A stretch of DNA of 64,000 bases from Stictocephala bisonia (GCA_035578905.1 JAQJVL010000101.1:1876051-1940050), one strand, 5' to 3'. Shown: positions 1-13,138, counted from the stretch's first letter. Notes: generated by a model from the sequence alone, not told the origin. Made by a program: numbers and translations.

Positions 1-145
1 CGATCGTGAATGGCCAGCTTAAGGCTTCGGACTGCGGAGGGCATGTCCAAGGTTCGAATCCCCACTGAGCCAGCGGTCGGTACTTCACTCGTTGAATAAA
101 GTTCACGCACAGGCTTACAAGTCCATGTGAACTGGCGAGTGAACT
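1..145 (+). repeat. tRNA-derived SINE, family A (5' part cut by window edge)
   Basis: The box B motif GGTTCGAATCC lies at 51-61, preceded by a degraded box A-like stretch and followed by a tail with TACTTCACTCGTTGAATAAAG and a palindromic segment around 105-145. The same tail and box B recur on the minus strand near 15850, 20640, 34730, 46675 and 63880. A tRNA-like head with a shared unrelated tail indicates a SINE, not a working tRNA gene. Confidence 0.75.
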
Positions 146-2121
146 ACTCGACATGCTAAGATTCGAATTCAGTACACTATTAGAAGCGACCTCTGTTTCC
201 TTCTTCATTAATCTAAACTCGTTTTAAATCAACAAATATACGTTGTGTTACTGAAGTGCCTTTGGCATACGGACGTAAACATTGAAATGCAGATAATTGA
301 ATGTATGATGTCATCGGGTATTTACAAAGTTGGATACGTACAAATAAATCATTAATTAGAGAATTGACTTTCTCTTTTTACGGATATTTATTTAAATACT
401 TAATGTTTATCAGTGAAGTATCTTAGCCCAACGAGTGCTTCTTAGTACAGGTTATGTCACTAGTATATTTAGCGTTTTCTATTAAATTAAAAATATCATT
501 TATTATGATGCTCTGTCGTATTTGGTTCCTTTGGTGTATAATAGAAAATAGCGTTTGTATAAATTTTTTATAATTTTCATTTATCTGTTATCAAAGTAAT
601 TACTTAAAAAGTGAACATTTGCAATATATCAAGTACAAAATATAAAAAAAAATATCTCTTATGCATAGTAGAATATATTTTATTAGTTTACAAAGTCACG
701 GAAGTGTTTACTTCAAGTAACTTCAAACGCTCAGTTAGTTATTTATTTATTTCAAAATTTGTGGAAATGAGCAGAATAAAAATTACATGAATCATTTATT
801 TTGGTCACTGATTTGCAGTTCTTACAAGAATGCTTATAGAAAATACGCATTATGCATTTATCTTACAAACAAATATGTTAAAAACGATGAGACAAAATAT
901 TAAATTTAGTTGAAAGAATTTTGAAAGCTAATGAAATGAGACATAAAACTGGTAAAAGTTATTAAAGGAATAATATTTAAAAATATTTAATATAAATTCA
1001 TACCTCAATACAAATAATCATTTCTATATATTTAATATCTCTTTTCAATAGCAAACAATTAATGCTTGTTCAAAAATATCCTTTGTGTAGTATAATTCAT
1101 ACTGTCTTTACTAATTATATGGTGGGTAAATAAATATTACTTTATTTGTAGGTCTAAATGTTCCTTTTAATTGAAAGTTTGTATAATATGATTATTTTTT
1201 AAATAAACTATTAGTACACTTTTTTACAGTGTATGAACGAAATAATATCAGTTTTATGTTTTTAATTTTTTTTAGCATTTATAGAGAGGTAATTAAACTG
1301 GCACATTATACATTTACTGTTTGGAGATTTGGTAAAATACAAGAATAGTAGGATTAGACTAGTATTAAGTGTGTCATATTTTTATTAGTTCATATTTACC
1401 ACAAGGTCAATCCCCCATTGCTTAAAACTTACTCCTGATGGCTTCTCAATTAGCATACATAATAAGTTTTAAAATTATAGCATTTTTTCATAAGAGTAAA
1501 AATTATATTAATAAAGTGAAATATTATAAGTTTAAGTGAAAATCAGCCAACAAATTAAACAAAACCATATTACGTCAGTTTTTCATTTAATTAACCTAAG
1601 ACCTTTGTGTTGAAGGGTTTACATCATGGGAGACGGATGAACCAATCAAATTATCTGTGTATAAAGGATGGGAAAGTACATTCCACGGACAAAGGCTCAG
1701 TAGGTAAAGTAATTAGGGAATAGGATCTGGTCACAATTAGAGCGAGGAAATTATACCAAATGGCTATGTAGTTATCTACTCACTATTTGCTACGTTCGGC
1801 ATGATGTGATCGTAGTTTTTATGTGGTTTCGACTGATCTGGCATGTTTTAATTTTCTTATTTTAATAAAGTTACTGATATTTGTATTTTGTTTTGTTGTT
1901 AATTTGTTTATTTTTATTTTTGTCACTTCATGACAAAAAGTAATCCCTTTGCAGATTTCGAATAGCTAAGAATTGTTTTTTTATACAACAACTGTTCCTA
2001 CTACTTCCAGTTTCTGCTACCTGACGGAGTACAATAAGAAATATAATCGTACGCGTACTTGACTGTGGAGCTCAAGGGCTCACGTATTTAATTATTAGAA
2101 CCAGTTCTACAACATGTATTT

Positions 2122-2150
2122 ACTCATATTTAACCAAGTTAAATATGAGT
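2122..2150. repeat. Short perfect hairpin
   Basis: ACTCATATTTAAC at 2122-2134 is followed by a 3-base spacer and its exact reverse complement at 2138-2150, giving a 13-bp stem. No transcription unit is evident around it, so its role is unknown. Confidence 0.7.
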
Positions 2151-5100
2151 TGCTAATCATATTCAACCCAATCGAGATCTTAATTTAAAAAAATGTATGT
2201 GTAATAAATGGAGGACGAAATTGGAATACTCATAGAGGAACAAGTGATGGCTCATGCACAGATCGTTAAACACATCACACCATCTTGGCAACAGATATAA
2301 TTGATGAAAACTAAGCTTGTATTTCTGATGGAATTAAATGGGCGTGATTAATGCACTAAGACCAGTATAAATACAAATGAACAAAACGATAAAAGTGTGG
2401 ACAAATAATAAAAATATTTTTAAATGGAAAAAGAACACTGCAATATGTAAATTGATTACCTTAATTAGTTAGTGTGCAAAGAGGTTTAAAATAAATCTAT
2501 TTAACAGGATGAAATATAAATCACGGACCATATGAGTTAAGAAAATAAGGGTTCAGGAATGTTATATACAACATACTTAAGGTTTGGCAGTTGATTGATA
2601 AACATGTGAAATCGGTAAAAGTATGGGTTTATATATATATGGGTTTCTTAGACATTCAGAAAGGTTATGTCCCAGTACATATAAGTTGTTTATGGTAAAA
2701 AAACCTAGAAATACAACATTATATGTATAATGGGTTAAACAGTGGAACAGGGTGTGTCAGTGTAGGGTGAGAACTCAAGTGGGAATGACCGACTGGTTTC
2801 AGTTAAAGAAATGTTTAAAAAACAAGACCTTTTCTCCTTTATTTTTTAATTTTTAGAATTGCAAATTTTAGAATGGTTTGCAAGGAAGATAAAAAATAGT
2901 TGAGAAAGAAATACAGGGTTACCAATCACATGATATTCGTAGGTGATTGGTGATCTAGGCAGAGAGTATAGAGGATGTACTGTAAATGTCCCTTGTATAA
3001 GTTACTGACACCATCACGTGATTGTAACATAACGTTTTCTCGGGTCTGACCGAATTCCTACAGTTGACACAATATTGTTATTTTGGGGACAATATTATGA
3101 AATGATCAAATAAAATCATTAAGTACTAAAAATGTAGGGGAAGTTTGAAAACTTCCTTCTTAGTGAACAAACCTGGACTCACACAAGAGAGAAAGAAGTG
3201 TGCAAATGTACATGTAAAAAGTATAAACTATGTACATGTAAAAACCGCCATAGGGTCTTGTAAAATAGGGCTAAACGTTTTTCAAAATTTAGTTTTAAAA
3301 CATATCAAACATTCTATTTTTACTGAACTAAAATGTAACTAGTTTTATTAGATATATCGGTCTCTCTTCCTTCAATGTTATTGACACATCTTGACAATAT
3401 ACGACAGCTGACAGCTTATAGGAATCCTGCAGTCTTGTTCGTTTCTTAAAAACTCAAGCGAATTAAACCTTACTTGTACATTAGGGTGACCTCTAACACA
3501 TTATTTGTTACCGTTTTGTTTAGTTTGTATTTTTTATTTGTAATCGAAAAAACTTATTGTAACTTGTTTCATTATTAAATTCAAATTAACAAACTAAAAG
3601 GTCATAGTGTATGGTAGTGATGAAGATCAATAAGAAGATAATCGTAAACATTCTAGAAGCATCTGAAACTATCGTTTGTTTATTCAAAAAGGTAAGAAGG
3701 CTGTTTTAAACAGCCTAAAATTATTTTTTTTCAGAAAATTAGAAAAATTAACAAATAGTAAAACACGACTATTTTAAAAATCATAGTAATTTTTAAAATG
3801 TTGAACATTTTGAAGACTTCTCTCATGGGACATCCCTGGCTATGTGAAAAACAAGTAAAATGTTTTGTCTAAATATTTGGTATATGGACATGTACAAAAC
3901 TAAAAAGTTTAATTACTTGTCTTTCAATAGTTTTAAAATTAATAAATATATTCCAGACTTTTTCCCAACCCTGTATAAATGAGAAAGCTTTCACTTAGAT
4001 ATTAAAACTTCCCGATACACTAATGAGTTGAAATTTGGCATTTTTTAACTCCTCATTGTTTCTTGTTTCTTTTTCTTGGTATAAACTATTGATTTATATT
4101 ACTAACATGTATAAACATTTTTAATATTGTTTTGTTCCTGGACTATTTTCTACTTTATTTTTAAGCTCTGTAATAATTGGACCATTATGCCTCTTCGAAA
4201 TGGCTTGGGAAAGTTAATGTACTTTATGTTTTCTTTATAAGTAAATTACATATGACTTTTTAAATTATTTTAGAATAGATTTATATGTCTAGTTTTTGGA
4301 ATTTTCTCAATGATTTACTAATAATAAGGCATGCCATAATGAAGTCTTTTTATTCTACTTTATCTCTAAGCTATTACATATAAAAGCTTTTTTTTATTTA
4401 CTCTTTTGACATGTCAGAAACTCGATTAAAACATAAACTCAAATTCAAAATATGTAAAATAATAGCTATTATAAACTACACCACGTCACAATTTCGTAAG
4501 TCATAGGATTTCATTGGTTGATAATATTTGATATTTCAGGATCTTTACAGGCAGCACCTTTAGTTAAATTGGCCAAACAAAGGAAACGCTTAGGAATATA
4601 AATAACTACAAAATACTGGTCCAGTCGATGTTAGGTAGAATATATAGAATAACAATGTTAACCTGCTCGCTTTGTCTCTGTAATAAAGGTGACGACCATT
4701 TGTTTTAGTCGATACTATTGAAACTACCTCTACTGAGTTTGAGTGGTAAACTGGTAATTTAATATTTGAACGGATCAACAATAACGGCATTCGGCATTCC
4801 CCCAATAACCAAGCTAAACGACTTTCACAAAGTTATTGCCGTATTTTATTCGTGTTGTTATAAAGACATCCATGGTAATGGGCTAATGGGATTCCACAGA
4901 GGTTTTTGCCTGTTTGCGTAATTTTTACGATAGATTTCCTAACTATTCCTGCTCTTTTTGGACTAAAATTTAAATTACATAGTATTATATATGCATAGAA
5001 TTCATAAGCTATTATTGTTATAGATTTATAAACAAAATTATAATGTATATTTATTTATGTAAATGAAAAATGCACTTTTCTAAAATTTGTTCCTTACATT

Positions 5101-5325
5101 AAAAGTAACGTGAATGGAAAACTCTTCATATTTAATCATGTTTTGAATTTTTTTTTTTTTTTTATAAATACTGAGTGTTTGCATGATTTTAATAGTAAAT
5201 GTTCTCATTAAACCGTATCTACTTTTTTTAGGGTTCATATTTTTAAATACATAATACACTGTGTAAATCTCGTGTAATATTACTTTTACAAATTTATAAA
5301 AAAGTTGTTGCGCCTACAATTGTAT

Positions 5326-5390
5326 ATTGTAAGTAATATTATATATTCATATTGTAAGTAATATTATGTATTCATATTGTAAATAAAAAT
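5326..5390. repeat. 25-bp direct tandem repeat, about 2.6 copies
   Basis: Units beginning ATTGTAAGTAATATTAT start at 5326 and 5351, and a partial third begins at 5376. Simple local duplication in AT-rich DNA. Confidence 0.75.
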
Positions 5391-6302
5391 TAAGTGTTTT
5401 TAACAGCTTTACGTCACATAATCAAAGACCTCTTCCAAATGGTAATTATTATTCCAAATACCTCTTCCAAATATATTTCGTTATTATTTATTTGGCTTCG
5501 GAGGGAGTTTTATTATAAAATGTCTAAAAAAACGAACGAAAAAAATAATAAAATAGTACAAATGAATTAAAACTGCTTATATTGTACTGAAGAGATATTT
5601 TAACAATGAAATAATATATGACTTACTTTTGTTAGTGTTGATGGAAATAGTCAATTGTGAAATCATATGCGTAAAATCAAACATAATACTGTATAGGTTT
5701 TGTTTAAAAAGCCTTTGGAAAAAAGCTAAGAGTAAAATTGTATTTATATAATTATATTTTCTTGAAAATCGATATTTTGAATAGTCACGGTACGCTGTCT
5801 ATTATAATGCTATTTATCTTGTAAAAGGAATGTTGTGGTAAAGATCCCTCGACTGACGGGCCAATTACCTCTGACGGCCCCAACCATTGATGAGTCTCCT
5901 TAACTCACCAATTTGCAGAAACAGCCCTCAAGATCTACGGGAACGTAATGTGTTTAGAATTGTGCCTGAAAATCTAAATAGAATTTGTATGTACGATGTC
6001 TTTTCTTAACTTATTGTATAGAATACTAGAATACAAATTATTCGTACAATAAACCAACTGTATATCCAACACTCTAAAACTTAACATAAATACAACAGAG
6101 TTTTAATAAATAAAGTATTTTTTTTATTTTATATTTATTTTGAATATACTGGAAATTAAAAAATTGTTTGACTAATACCTTATATATTTTTATTTCATTT
6201 TTATAAAACGTTTTAGTTTTATAATTTGCATGTTTAATGATTATTTTATGTTGACAGTAAAGATTATTATTATTTATTTCATAAATTGTCAGTAGGCCTA
6301 TA

Positions 6303-6905
6303 CATAATGTTAGGGAACTCTTAAGTCAAACTTTGGAATTTTGTTCTGGAAAGGAAAAGAAACAACAAATGTCATATAACATTATGGTCTATCTCGTTTC
6401 GTTAACCGCCTGTCCGTATGTTTATGATTTTTATAACAAAAATAATAAATCAGGAACCATAGATTTCAAATTTTACATACTCAATAAAACTGATAACATA
6501 CAAATATTTTCGAAATTTCTTGTTTAAATGTTTTGAAATAGCTTAGGATAGGAAATATAATGGCTTTTTCTTTGTACATTTTAATTTTTAAAACGTAAGG
6601 TATTTCCAAAAGATTGAACAAAAAATACTGAATAGCTGCCACGTTTAGCTGGCACAAAAAACAAAAAATACCACGTTTAGCTGGCACAAGCCTTAATAGT
6701 ATGAATAATTAAAAATCTGCGGCATTCATGGTTTAAATTGTTGTGAGATATTAACTTTTTAAAATAAGAACCACAAACATACGGACAGAGGAATAATGAA
6801 GTGAAATAGGCCATGCTGTTATATGTCATTTTTGGTTTGTTTTCGTGTCTAGAACTAAATCTGAAATGTTCGCTAAAGTTCCCAAACACCCCGTATATTA
6901 AAATC
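6303..6905. mobile_element. Fold-back (long inverted repeat) element, non-autonomous
   Basis: The stretch around 6303-6447 reappears, diverged, in reverse complement at about 6755-6905. Shared landmarks are a GGGAACT-type outer end, TGACATATAAC or its TGTCATATAAC variant, and CTGTCCGTATGTTT. On the minus strand the right end reads like a GGGGTGTTTGGGAAC terminus. The centre (6637-6688) has a direct duplication of CCACGTTTAGCTGGCACAA. Open frames read from opposite strands of the two arms look alike only because the arms are inverted copies. I infer a MITE or fold-back transposon; the superfamily is not clear. Confidence 0.6.
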
Positions 6906-7204
6906 ATCATTTACTGTTTTGATTAAAAAAAAAAAACTTTTAGATATAGGTTACTTGTAGAGTGTAATGGATTAGTTTACAGTTTTATAAATGCATATTA
7001 ATAGATAGGCAGGAGAGCCTGTGAGGGACATAAATAGTAGTAATATTACCAGTTAAAAATAATTTCAATAGGCTAGAAAATGTAATTCAACACACTTTCT
7101 TGAAAAATTAATAAATTATTTAAATGCAGAACCGAATAAAATTTTGGCTCAGCATAACACACTGTACAATTAACATCCATTATATATGTAAAAGGATGAT
7201 CACA
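6906..7204. other. AT-rich non-coding gap
   Basis: Nothing recognisable is seen here apart from a short A run after 6925. Confidence 0.5.
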
Positions 7205-7440
7205 ATATGGAAGCAGTATAGTTAATAGGTAGCATAGTTGATTAGAGCAGACCATCGTAAGCGAAATGTTCTCAGTTCGATCTCAGTCAGACACATAACG
7301 AGTGTTGAACTAATCAGCTGTTCACCACCACCTGTTCATTTGTCATTGGGCCATTAGTTATTGCTAAAGACTTGCTAAAGAATAGTCGACGATAGTTTGT
7401 TACATACTTCATTTTCTCACACTCACTCAGCACTTGCTTA
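7205..7440 (+). repeat. tRNA-derived SINE, family B
   Basis: A tRNA-like head (GGTAGCATAGTTGATTAGAG near 7211, box B-like GTTCTCAGTTCGATCTC near 7268-7284) is followed by a body containing CAGCTGTTCACCACCACCTG and TTTGTCATTGGGCCATTA. The same order of blocks is found in reverse complement at 50340-50560 and 50757-50885. Different from family A in both head and body. Confidence 0.7.
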
Positions 7441-8692
7441 AAATCCTATTTCGCAGATATCTTTAGAACAGCGGCTTAAAAGTAAATAACATAACTCAAA
7501 AGAACTGATATGGCTACGTTATATTTTATTTGTTCTTCCTCATTCCCATCCTCATATTATGGTGCTTGAGGATTGTTTCTTGTTTCATTGACAAAAATCT
7601 AAATTGCTCCAAAATAATGTAAAACTCTGTCCTTGATCACATATACTTAAAACTCAAAACTGTTGTTGTGTTCATACTGTTTAGTTTACAAAATGTGTTT
7701 GATGAAAATTAAAGATAAAAATGTGGAGGAGTTTTGGTATTCGATGAAAACTTACTATCTTATTTACATTAGACTTGTGGAAACTTGTGTGTTTAAATGT
7801 GAATTCAATTTAAAACTACCATTTAATTCGTATTAAAATTTGAAAACTATAACAATATAATCGTAAGACATGTTTCGTGTAAGGAGATTTTTTAATTGTA
7901 AGCCTTTATTCTAATATAATACGATTAAATTCTGTTTACTGGTAAACAGTAAAACTCTAAAGTAATGTAGATGGACTCGTTGTTTATATATCTCTAATGT
8001 AGTGTACGTACAAAGAGTAGAAGATAATTCATTTTGAACAAAAGGTTTAATGAAATGGTAAGTTAAATTAACCATTTCATTTAAGTTAATTGAAATTATA
8101 CTTGATTGATCTCGTTTTAGGTAGCTTTGTTCAACTATTCCTCTCATCGGAAGTTCTTTTTAAATTTGTTCTCAATTGCCGTTAATTCCGGTTTAAAGCT
8201 ATTGTATGCGCAAAGTGAATCAATTACCTGCTCAGGTAATTAAAACAGCTAAGGAGTGTTTTAACTACCTGAAAAGCTTTTATCTATTGTTGGTACTTTT
8301 ATAAACTGTTGGAACTAATTATAAGAGACAAGAGATTTAAAAATAAAGGTCCAAAATTGTTTCTATGTTTGATATTTTCTTTTTTTAATTTCATAATCTT
8401 TGCCGTAATTTAAGAACAGTAAATTTTTTTATGAATATACAGTTAAATTGGTCTGATTTTTAATTAATTGTTCTTAATTTCAAATAGCCCTTAGCACAAT
8501 GCTGCCATAACAAATTAAAACGTGACATTAGATAAGAAAATATTACTTGCTGCCTAACGTTATTATTATCACTATCAAAGATCGGCGATTTCGTTACTCA
8601 CAACGAGAGAAACTTCCTCTCCAAGCTTGGCAGTGGTCGTGAGTCGAGGGTGAGAGTATATGGAATCACATGAAAGTATCAGTTAAATCGGA
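7441..8692. other. AT-rich non-coding stretch
   Basis: No gene or element recognised. Sequence becomes less AT-rich from about 8590, leading into the dispersed repeat that follows. Confidence 0.5.
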
Positions 8693-8842
8693 CGTAAGGT
8701 GTGGTGCGTGATTGTAGTGGTGCTTGTTACACTTGTGGTATTGGCCTGGCCATCCTGGACAACATTGATGGGCACTTGGTGCGAATGTCAGTAGTCTCAA
8801 TCAGTGTTGATGCTTAAAATGGACGATTTAGACGCCTTTGAA
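8693..8842. repeat. Dispersed repeat C, copy 1
   Basis: This segment is repeated at 10985-11116 with high identity, including GGTATTGGCCTGGCCATCCT and the run up to GACGCCT. Copy 1 has about 20 extra bases near 8710. The plus strand is open for 27 codons ending at a TAA near 8815, but no protein family is recognised. It could be a retrocopied gene fragment or an old transposon piece. Confidence 0.7.
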
Positions 8843-8984
8843 GACCTGATTTTAGAGATCAGTTTTCCAGTTGGTGTCCTTGTAATAGGCTAGAATTATT
8901 ACCAGAAAACAATCATATTATTCAACTATGAGACGCAGATGCAGCTTGTGCTTACGTCAAGGCAAATATGAATAATTGATTATA

Positions 8985-9055
8985 CCTTGAATAATTGAAT
9001 GAATGAATAAATGAATAAATGAATTGAATAAATGAATAATTGATTATAATTGATT
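8985..9055. repeat. Degenerate GAAT/AAAT tetranucleotide repeat
   Basis: Repeated GAATAAAT and GAATAATT words run through this stretch. Confidence 0.8.
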
Positions 9056-10240
9056 ACTACCTAACGTCAACTATTCATTAGAATTAACCATTATTAATCA
9101 CCCAATAGCCAGGGCAAGTAAGGGATTTACACTTTTACGTAGAAACCGAACCATGTAGTATTTATCTAACTTTTAGCTAAAATGATAGCCTTATTCTTAG
9201 TTATCTACCCAGCACAATGTCCGGACTTTGACTACCACCCAACATGGACACCACTGACTTATCTAGTGGTGTGCACGCCGACACTGAGTAGATGCTGTGT
9301 TGGTAAAGGCCTATCTCAGTGTAATGGCGATGAACATGGTCCCATTACGGAAATACGAGTGGTTCTGTAGTTTATATTCGGCCCTAGTAACTAATAACCC
9401 TCATAGTGTATATGTGGATACACTAGCACCACGTATCTACCGGTGAGCATATATTTGTTCACCCCTCACTAATAAGAAGTGTACAGTTTTCGGTTGTGTT
9501 TTTGTACTTGTCAGTGCCATGACATAGGATATACTCAAATTAATAAAGGATATATATGTAATAGGGATATGAAGCTAATTTACTATAGTATTTAAGCTTT
9601 TGTTCAGAAAGAGCCCTTTCTTATATCATAATGAATCATATCTTGTTGCAGAACAAAAGCAACATTTTTTACATTCAGGTAGGATGACATCTAGGTTCGT
9701 ATAACAACGCCCAGTGAAGTTATTTTTATATTCAATATATTTAATAGAATGCGTCCCTCCACCATTGAAATTCAGTGGTATTGAATATAAACGTTGGTGG
9801 TATTGACACTTTGGCACTGTAGTGACACAATACATTGACTGTGCAGTGACAGTGAGTGAAAGCGCAGCTAAATGTTCAACAGTTTCTAGTTCAATACTTA
9901 GAATATATTATATTTTAGCGTGGATTTAGCTAGCAATCTCAAGTTTCACTGGCCTAATATCGTTAGTTTAAAATTTTTGTTTCAAAGAAACATCAATTAT
10001 ACATTTTTGTACTCAATGTCGAAAGGATTGAACAACTGTGTGAAGATATGCTGTTAGTTAATGTACTATATAAATTAATACATATTTATTTTAATAAAGC
10101 AACAGTCGTCATTTTACAACAATCATGCAAAGGTCCTGGTTAGCCAATAAAAAATAACTTTAATATTTGAAATCTTTAAATATTATTTGAAAAAACTATT
10201 TATTAAATACGTATTTTCCTCGATATAATGAAGCTCAGTT
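9056..10240. other. Non-coding stretch with a less AT-rich patch
   Basis: The patch at about 9180-9470 is richer in G and C than its surroundings and contains a 62-codon open frame (9182-9370, plus) with a hydrophobic start and several cysteines. I recognise no domain and cannot support it as a gene. The rest is AT-rich with nothing identified. Confidence 0.4.
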
Positions 10241-10415
10241 ACGTTTGGGGTTGCCATTTCTTGTAGACTGGTCCTATGTTTAGGGTTGCCATTTCTTGTA
10301 GACTGGTCCTACGTTTGAGGTTGCCATTTATTGTATAGTGGTGTTACGTTTGGGGATGCCATTTCTTGTAGAGTGGTTTTACGTTTGGCGTTGCCATTTC
10401 TTGTAGAGTGGTCCG
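10241..10415. repeat. 35-bp minisatellite, 5 copies
   Basis: Five head-to-tail units share ACGTTTGGGGTTGCCATTTC followed by TTGTAGAGTGGTCC with scattered substitutions. Unit length is constant at 35 bp. Confidence 0.9.
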
Positions 10416-10984
10416 ATTTCAAATATTTTAGTGAATATTTATTGGATAACCAAACCCTTTATATTATTCGTTACAGGACTATAAGTGCTATTTGAAATGC
10501 TTAGTTACCTCCCATTCCCCTTTCTCCTGACGGTCACACATGTGAAAACTAGCATTGTTAATGTAGTCTCTTGTATCTAGTAAGATTAACGCAAACAGAT
10601 TTCATATATCTAAAGTAACAAAAAGGTTAGTGGGGGGGGGCAACTTACTTTTCAATCACCATTTATACATTTCACACCTGATATTGTTATTTAGATCATT
10701 ATAAGCAAACATTCGTGTACCTGCAGATTTTCATTTGTAAATTGTAATTAAACATGTGACGTAAATTGTTATTTTATATAGTTTCTAAATTCTCCCTACC
10801 TGCAGTAGGAAAGCCTTTCAAACACAAATCAACTTAATTAAGTACCTAAACTTGTATACTTATTTAACAATACTTATTATTATTCTATCATCATCTCTTG
10901 TAATAATGCAACCAGATGATGCATAAACAACGGCATATTAAGTTCATGTATACTTTCTTTAAATAAACACTTGTGTAATTGTAT

Positions 10985-11116
10985 GTAAGGTGTGGTGCAT
11001 GTCACACTTGTGGTATTGGCCTGGCCATCCTGGACAACATTGATAGGCACTTGGTGCGAATGTCAATAGTCTCAATCAGTGTTGATGCTTAAAATGGATG
11101 ATTTAGACGCCTATGA
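10985..11116. repeat. Dispersed repeat C, copy 2
   Basis: Close match to 8693-8842, lacking about 20 bases near its start. The two copies lie in the same orientation about 2.3 kb apart. Confidence 0.7.
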
Positions 11117-11914
11117 ATGAAAAAGAGCTACAATTAACGTGCAATTTAATGATATGCATATAAAACAAAAATAAATAGTTTAAATTATATACACATGACA
11201 CCTGAGATTTTAACTACATTATTATAGCTTTTTCTACTAATACCTTTATACCATATTTATGTTGCATGTTCCAACGTAAAAATACAGCGTGACAAATTTT
11301 GTAAACTTTGCATAACAGTAACAGTTTTCTAGAACATTGGTTGCCTTCAGAATGTTTTCTAGGAACGGAAAGTATTAAAATGCTATATTATTTTTATTTT
11401 ATATTAATTTATAATGTTAAAATTTTGTTATTTTTTCCTCTTAAGTCCATTACCTAATAAATAAACCAACATTGGAACATATAAAATAAAATGAATACTT
11501 ACTGAGAATGGCAACAGTTTTCAGTATAACTTCAAAGACCCAGATATAAAGCTGCAATTTACAACTAAAATAGTCACTTGTCTTTGATACGCTTTAAAAA
11601 GCTTCCCCTTATAAAATGAAATGAAAATGTTTTACATTGGACATATTTTTGAACGATTTTTAAAGTTATTTTATGCAGGAAAACGTAATTTAACAAAACA
11701 TTTTTATTTTTATGTAACAACATTATATTTATAGTAAAATGTGATTAGTCAATTAAACAAGAGTAAACTCTTGTCAAGATCAACTATAACAAGTTAAGTA
11801 GGGAATATCACAAACAGACACTTTACTTACAATAATGACACTTTTCAAATAAATTGACTAATCTTCAAGTTAGGGGAGACCCTCGCAATTCCTTAAATAA
11901 CATTTACGTGAATG
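11117..11914. other. AT-rich non-coding stretch
   Basis: No gene or repeat element recognised. Confidence 0.5.
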
Positions 11915-12785
11915 GGTGGGCGGGTAGGTCGAAACTACTGTTCCTGTAGAGGTTGGCGGGTGGGCAGTACCACTGTATGTGTAGGGGTCGGCAGTGGGGT
12001 CAGTACCACTGAATGTTAAGGGTGGGCGGGTGGGTCAATTCCACAGTATGTGTAGGGGTCTGTAGTGGGATCAGTACCACTGTATGTGTAGGGGTTGGCA
12101 GTGGGGTCAGTACCACTGAATGTTATGGGTGGGTGGGTGGGTCAATACCACTGTATGTTAGGGGTCGGCCGTGGGATCAGTACCACTGAATTTTAGGGGT
12201 GGGCGGGTGGGTCAATACCACAATATGTGTAGGGGTCGGTAGTGGGGTCAGTACCACTGCATGTTAAGGGTTGGGCGGGTGGGTCAATACCTTAGTATGT
12301 GTAGGGGTCGGCAGTGGGGTCAGTACCACTGAATGTTAGGGGTGGGCGGGTGGGTCAATACCACAATATGTGTAGGGGTCGGTAGTGGGGTCAGTACCAC
12401 TGCATGTTAAGGGTTGGACGGGTGGGTCAATACCACTGTATGTGTAGGGGTTGGCAGTGGGGTCAGTACCACTGAATGTTAGGGGTGGGCGGATGGGTCA
12501 ATACCACAATGTGTGTAGGGGTCGGTAGTGGGGTCAGTACCACTGCATGTTAAGGGTTGGGCGGGTGGGTCACTGTATGTGTAGAGGTCGGCAAGTGGGG
12601 TCAGTACCACTGTATGTGTAGGGGTCGGCAGTTTGGGTCTGTACCACTGCATGTTAGGGGTGGGCGGGTGGGTCACTACCACTGCAGGTGTAGAGATCGG
12701 CAAGTGGGGTCAGTTCCACAACATGTTAAGGGGTGGTTGGGTGGTCACTACCTTATTATGTGTAGGGGTAGGCGTAAGGGTTTTT
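11915..12785. repeat. G-rich minisatellite built from paired 35/36-bp half-units (about 71 bp)
   Basis: Two alternating half-units, one with GTAGGGGTCGGCAGTGGGG and one with GGGGTGGGCGGGTGGGTCAA, each followed by a TACCAC motif, repeat about twelve times. The plus strand is dense in runs of three or more G. Open frames on both strands here come from the repeat. Short relics of the same G-rich unit occur near 15460-15560 and 20255-20352 inside the tandem duplication. Confidence 0.9.
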
Positions 12786-13003
12786 ATTGGTTAGGTTAGT
12801 AAACACTTTCTAGTGTGAGGTAATTATTTTGAGTTACTTATATAAAATACTTTATTCTTGGCAGGTGGTAATATGATTGTACTGTAATAGGTGAATAAAT
12901 GTTAGTTAATTATGATGGCAAAAATTGTCGTTTTACAGTTGTTTAGTAAAAGTTTCTCGCGGATCGATACGGTACCGATGTAGGGACAGGTAACTTTACT
13001 CAG
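12786..13003. other. Spacer between minisatellite and exon-like block
   Basis: AT-rich, no feature recognised. It ends in ACTTTACTCAG, a possible splice acceptor. Confidence 0.4.
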
Positions 13004-13138
13004 CCGAGAAAATATGACAGACTTGCGGCAACTAAATCCCTCAGTGGGTGGAAGAAGGATTATTACAGCTGCTCAGTTCCCACGGGAAAGGTGATCCTTT
13101 CTGCACATCGTCCGATTATTCAACTTAAAAAAAGAGAG
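13004..13138 (+). other. Exon-like block, oldest of three related copies
   Basis: This segment aligns, with scattered differences and small indels, to 17991-18119 and 22785-22913. All three are bounded on the left by a CAG acceptor-like motif after pyrimidine-rich sequence and on the right by AGAG followed by GTAAAA, a good donor. Shared words include GGTGGAAGAAGG versus GAGTGGAAGAGG and TTACAGCTG versus TCACAGCTG. In the frame matching the other copies it is open for about 29 codons and then meets TGA near the end. It may be a decayed paralogous exon of an unseen gene or simply a conserved repeat piece. Confidence 0.4.

Larger units (their letters stand above)
146..6302. other. AT-rich non-coding stretch
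   Basis: No convincing gene is visible. Short open frames near 3145-3342 and 4590-4805 have no recognisable domain and sit in biased sequence. The stretch holds a small hairpin (2122-2150), a poly-T run near 5149-5163 and a short 25-bp direct repeat (5326-5390). Slightly less AT-rich patches near 1620-1800 and 5840-5950 were not identified. Confidence 0.6.

Noticed and set aside
9182..9370. 62-codon Cys-containing frame with a hydrophobic start
   Set aside because: Mixed composition is suggestive, but there is no family match and no supporting splice or promoter signals.
12479..12799. Overlapping open frames on both strands with repeated motifs
   Set aside because: They arise from the G-rich minisatellite, whose units keep shifting phase.
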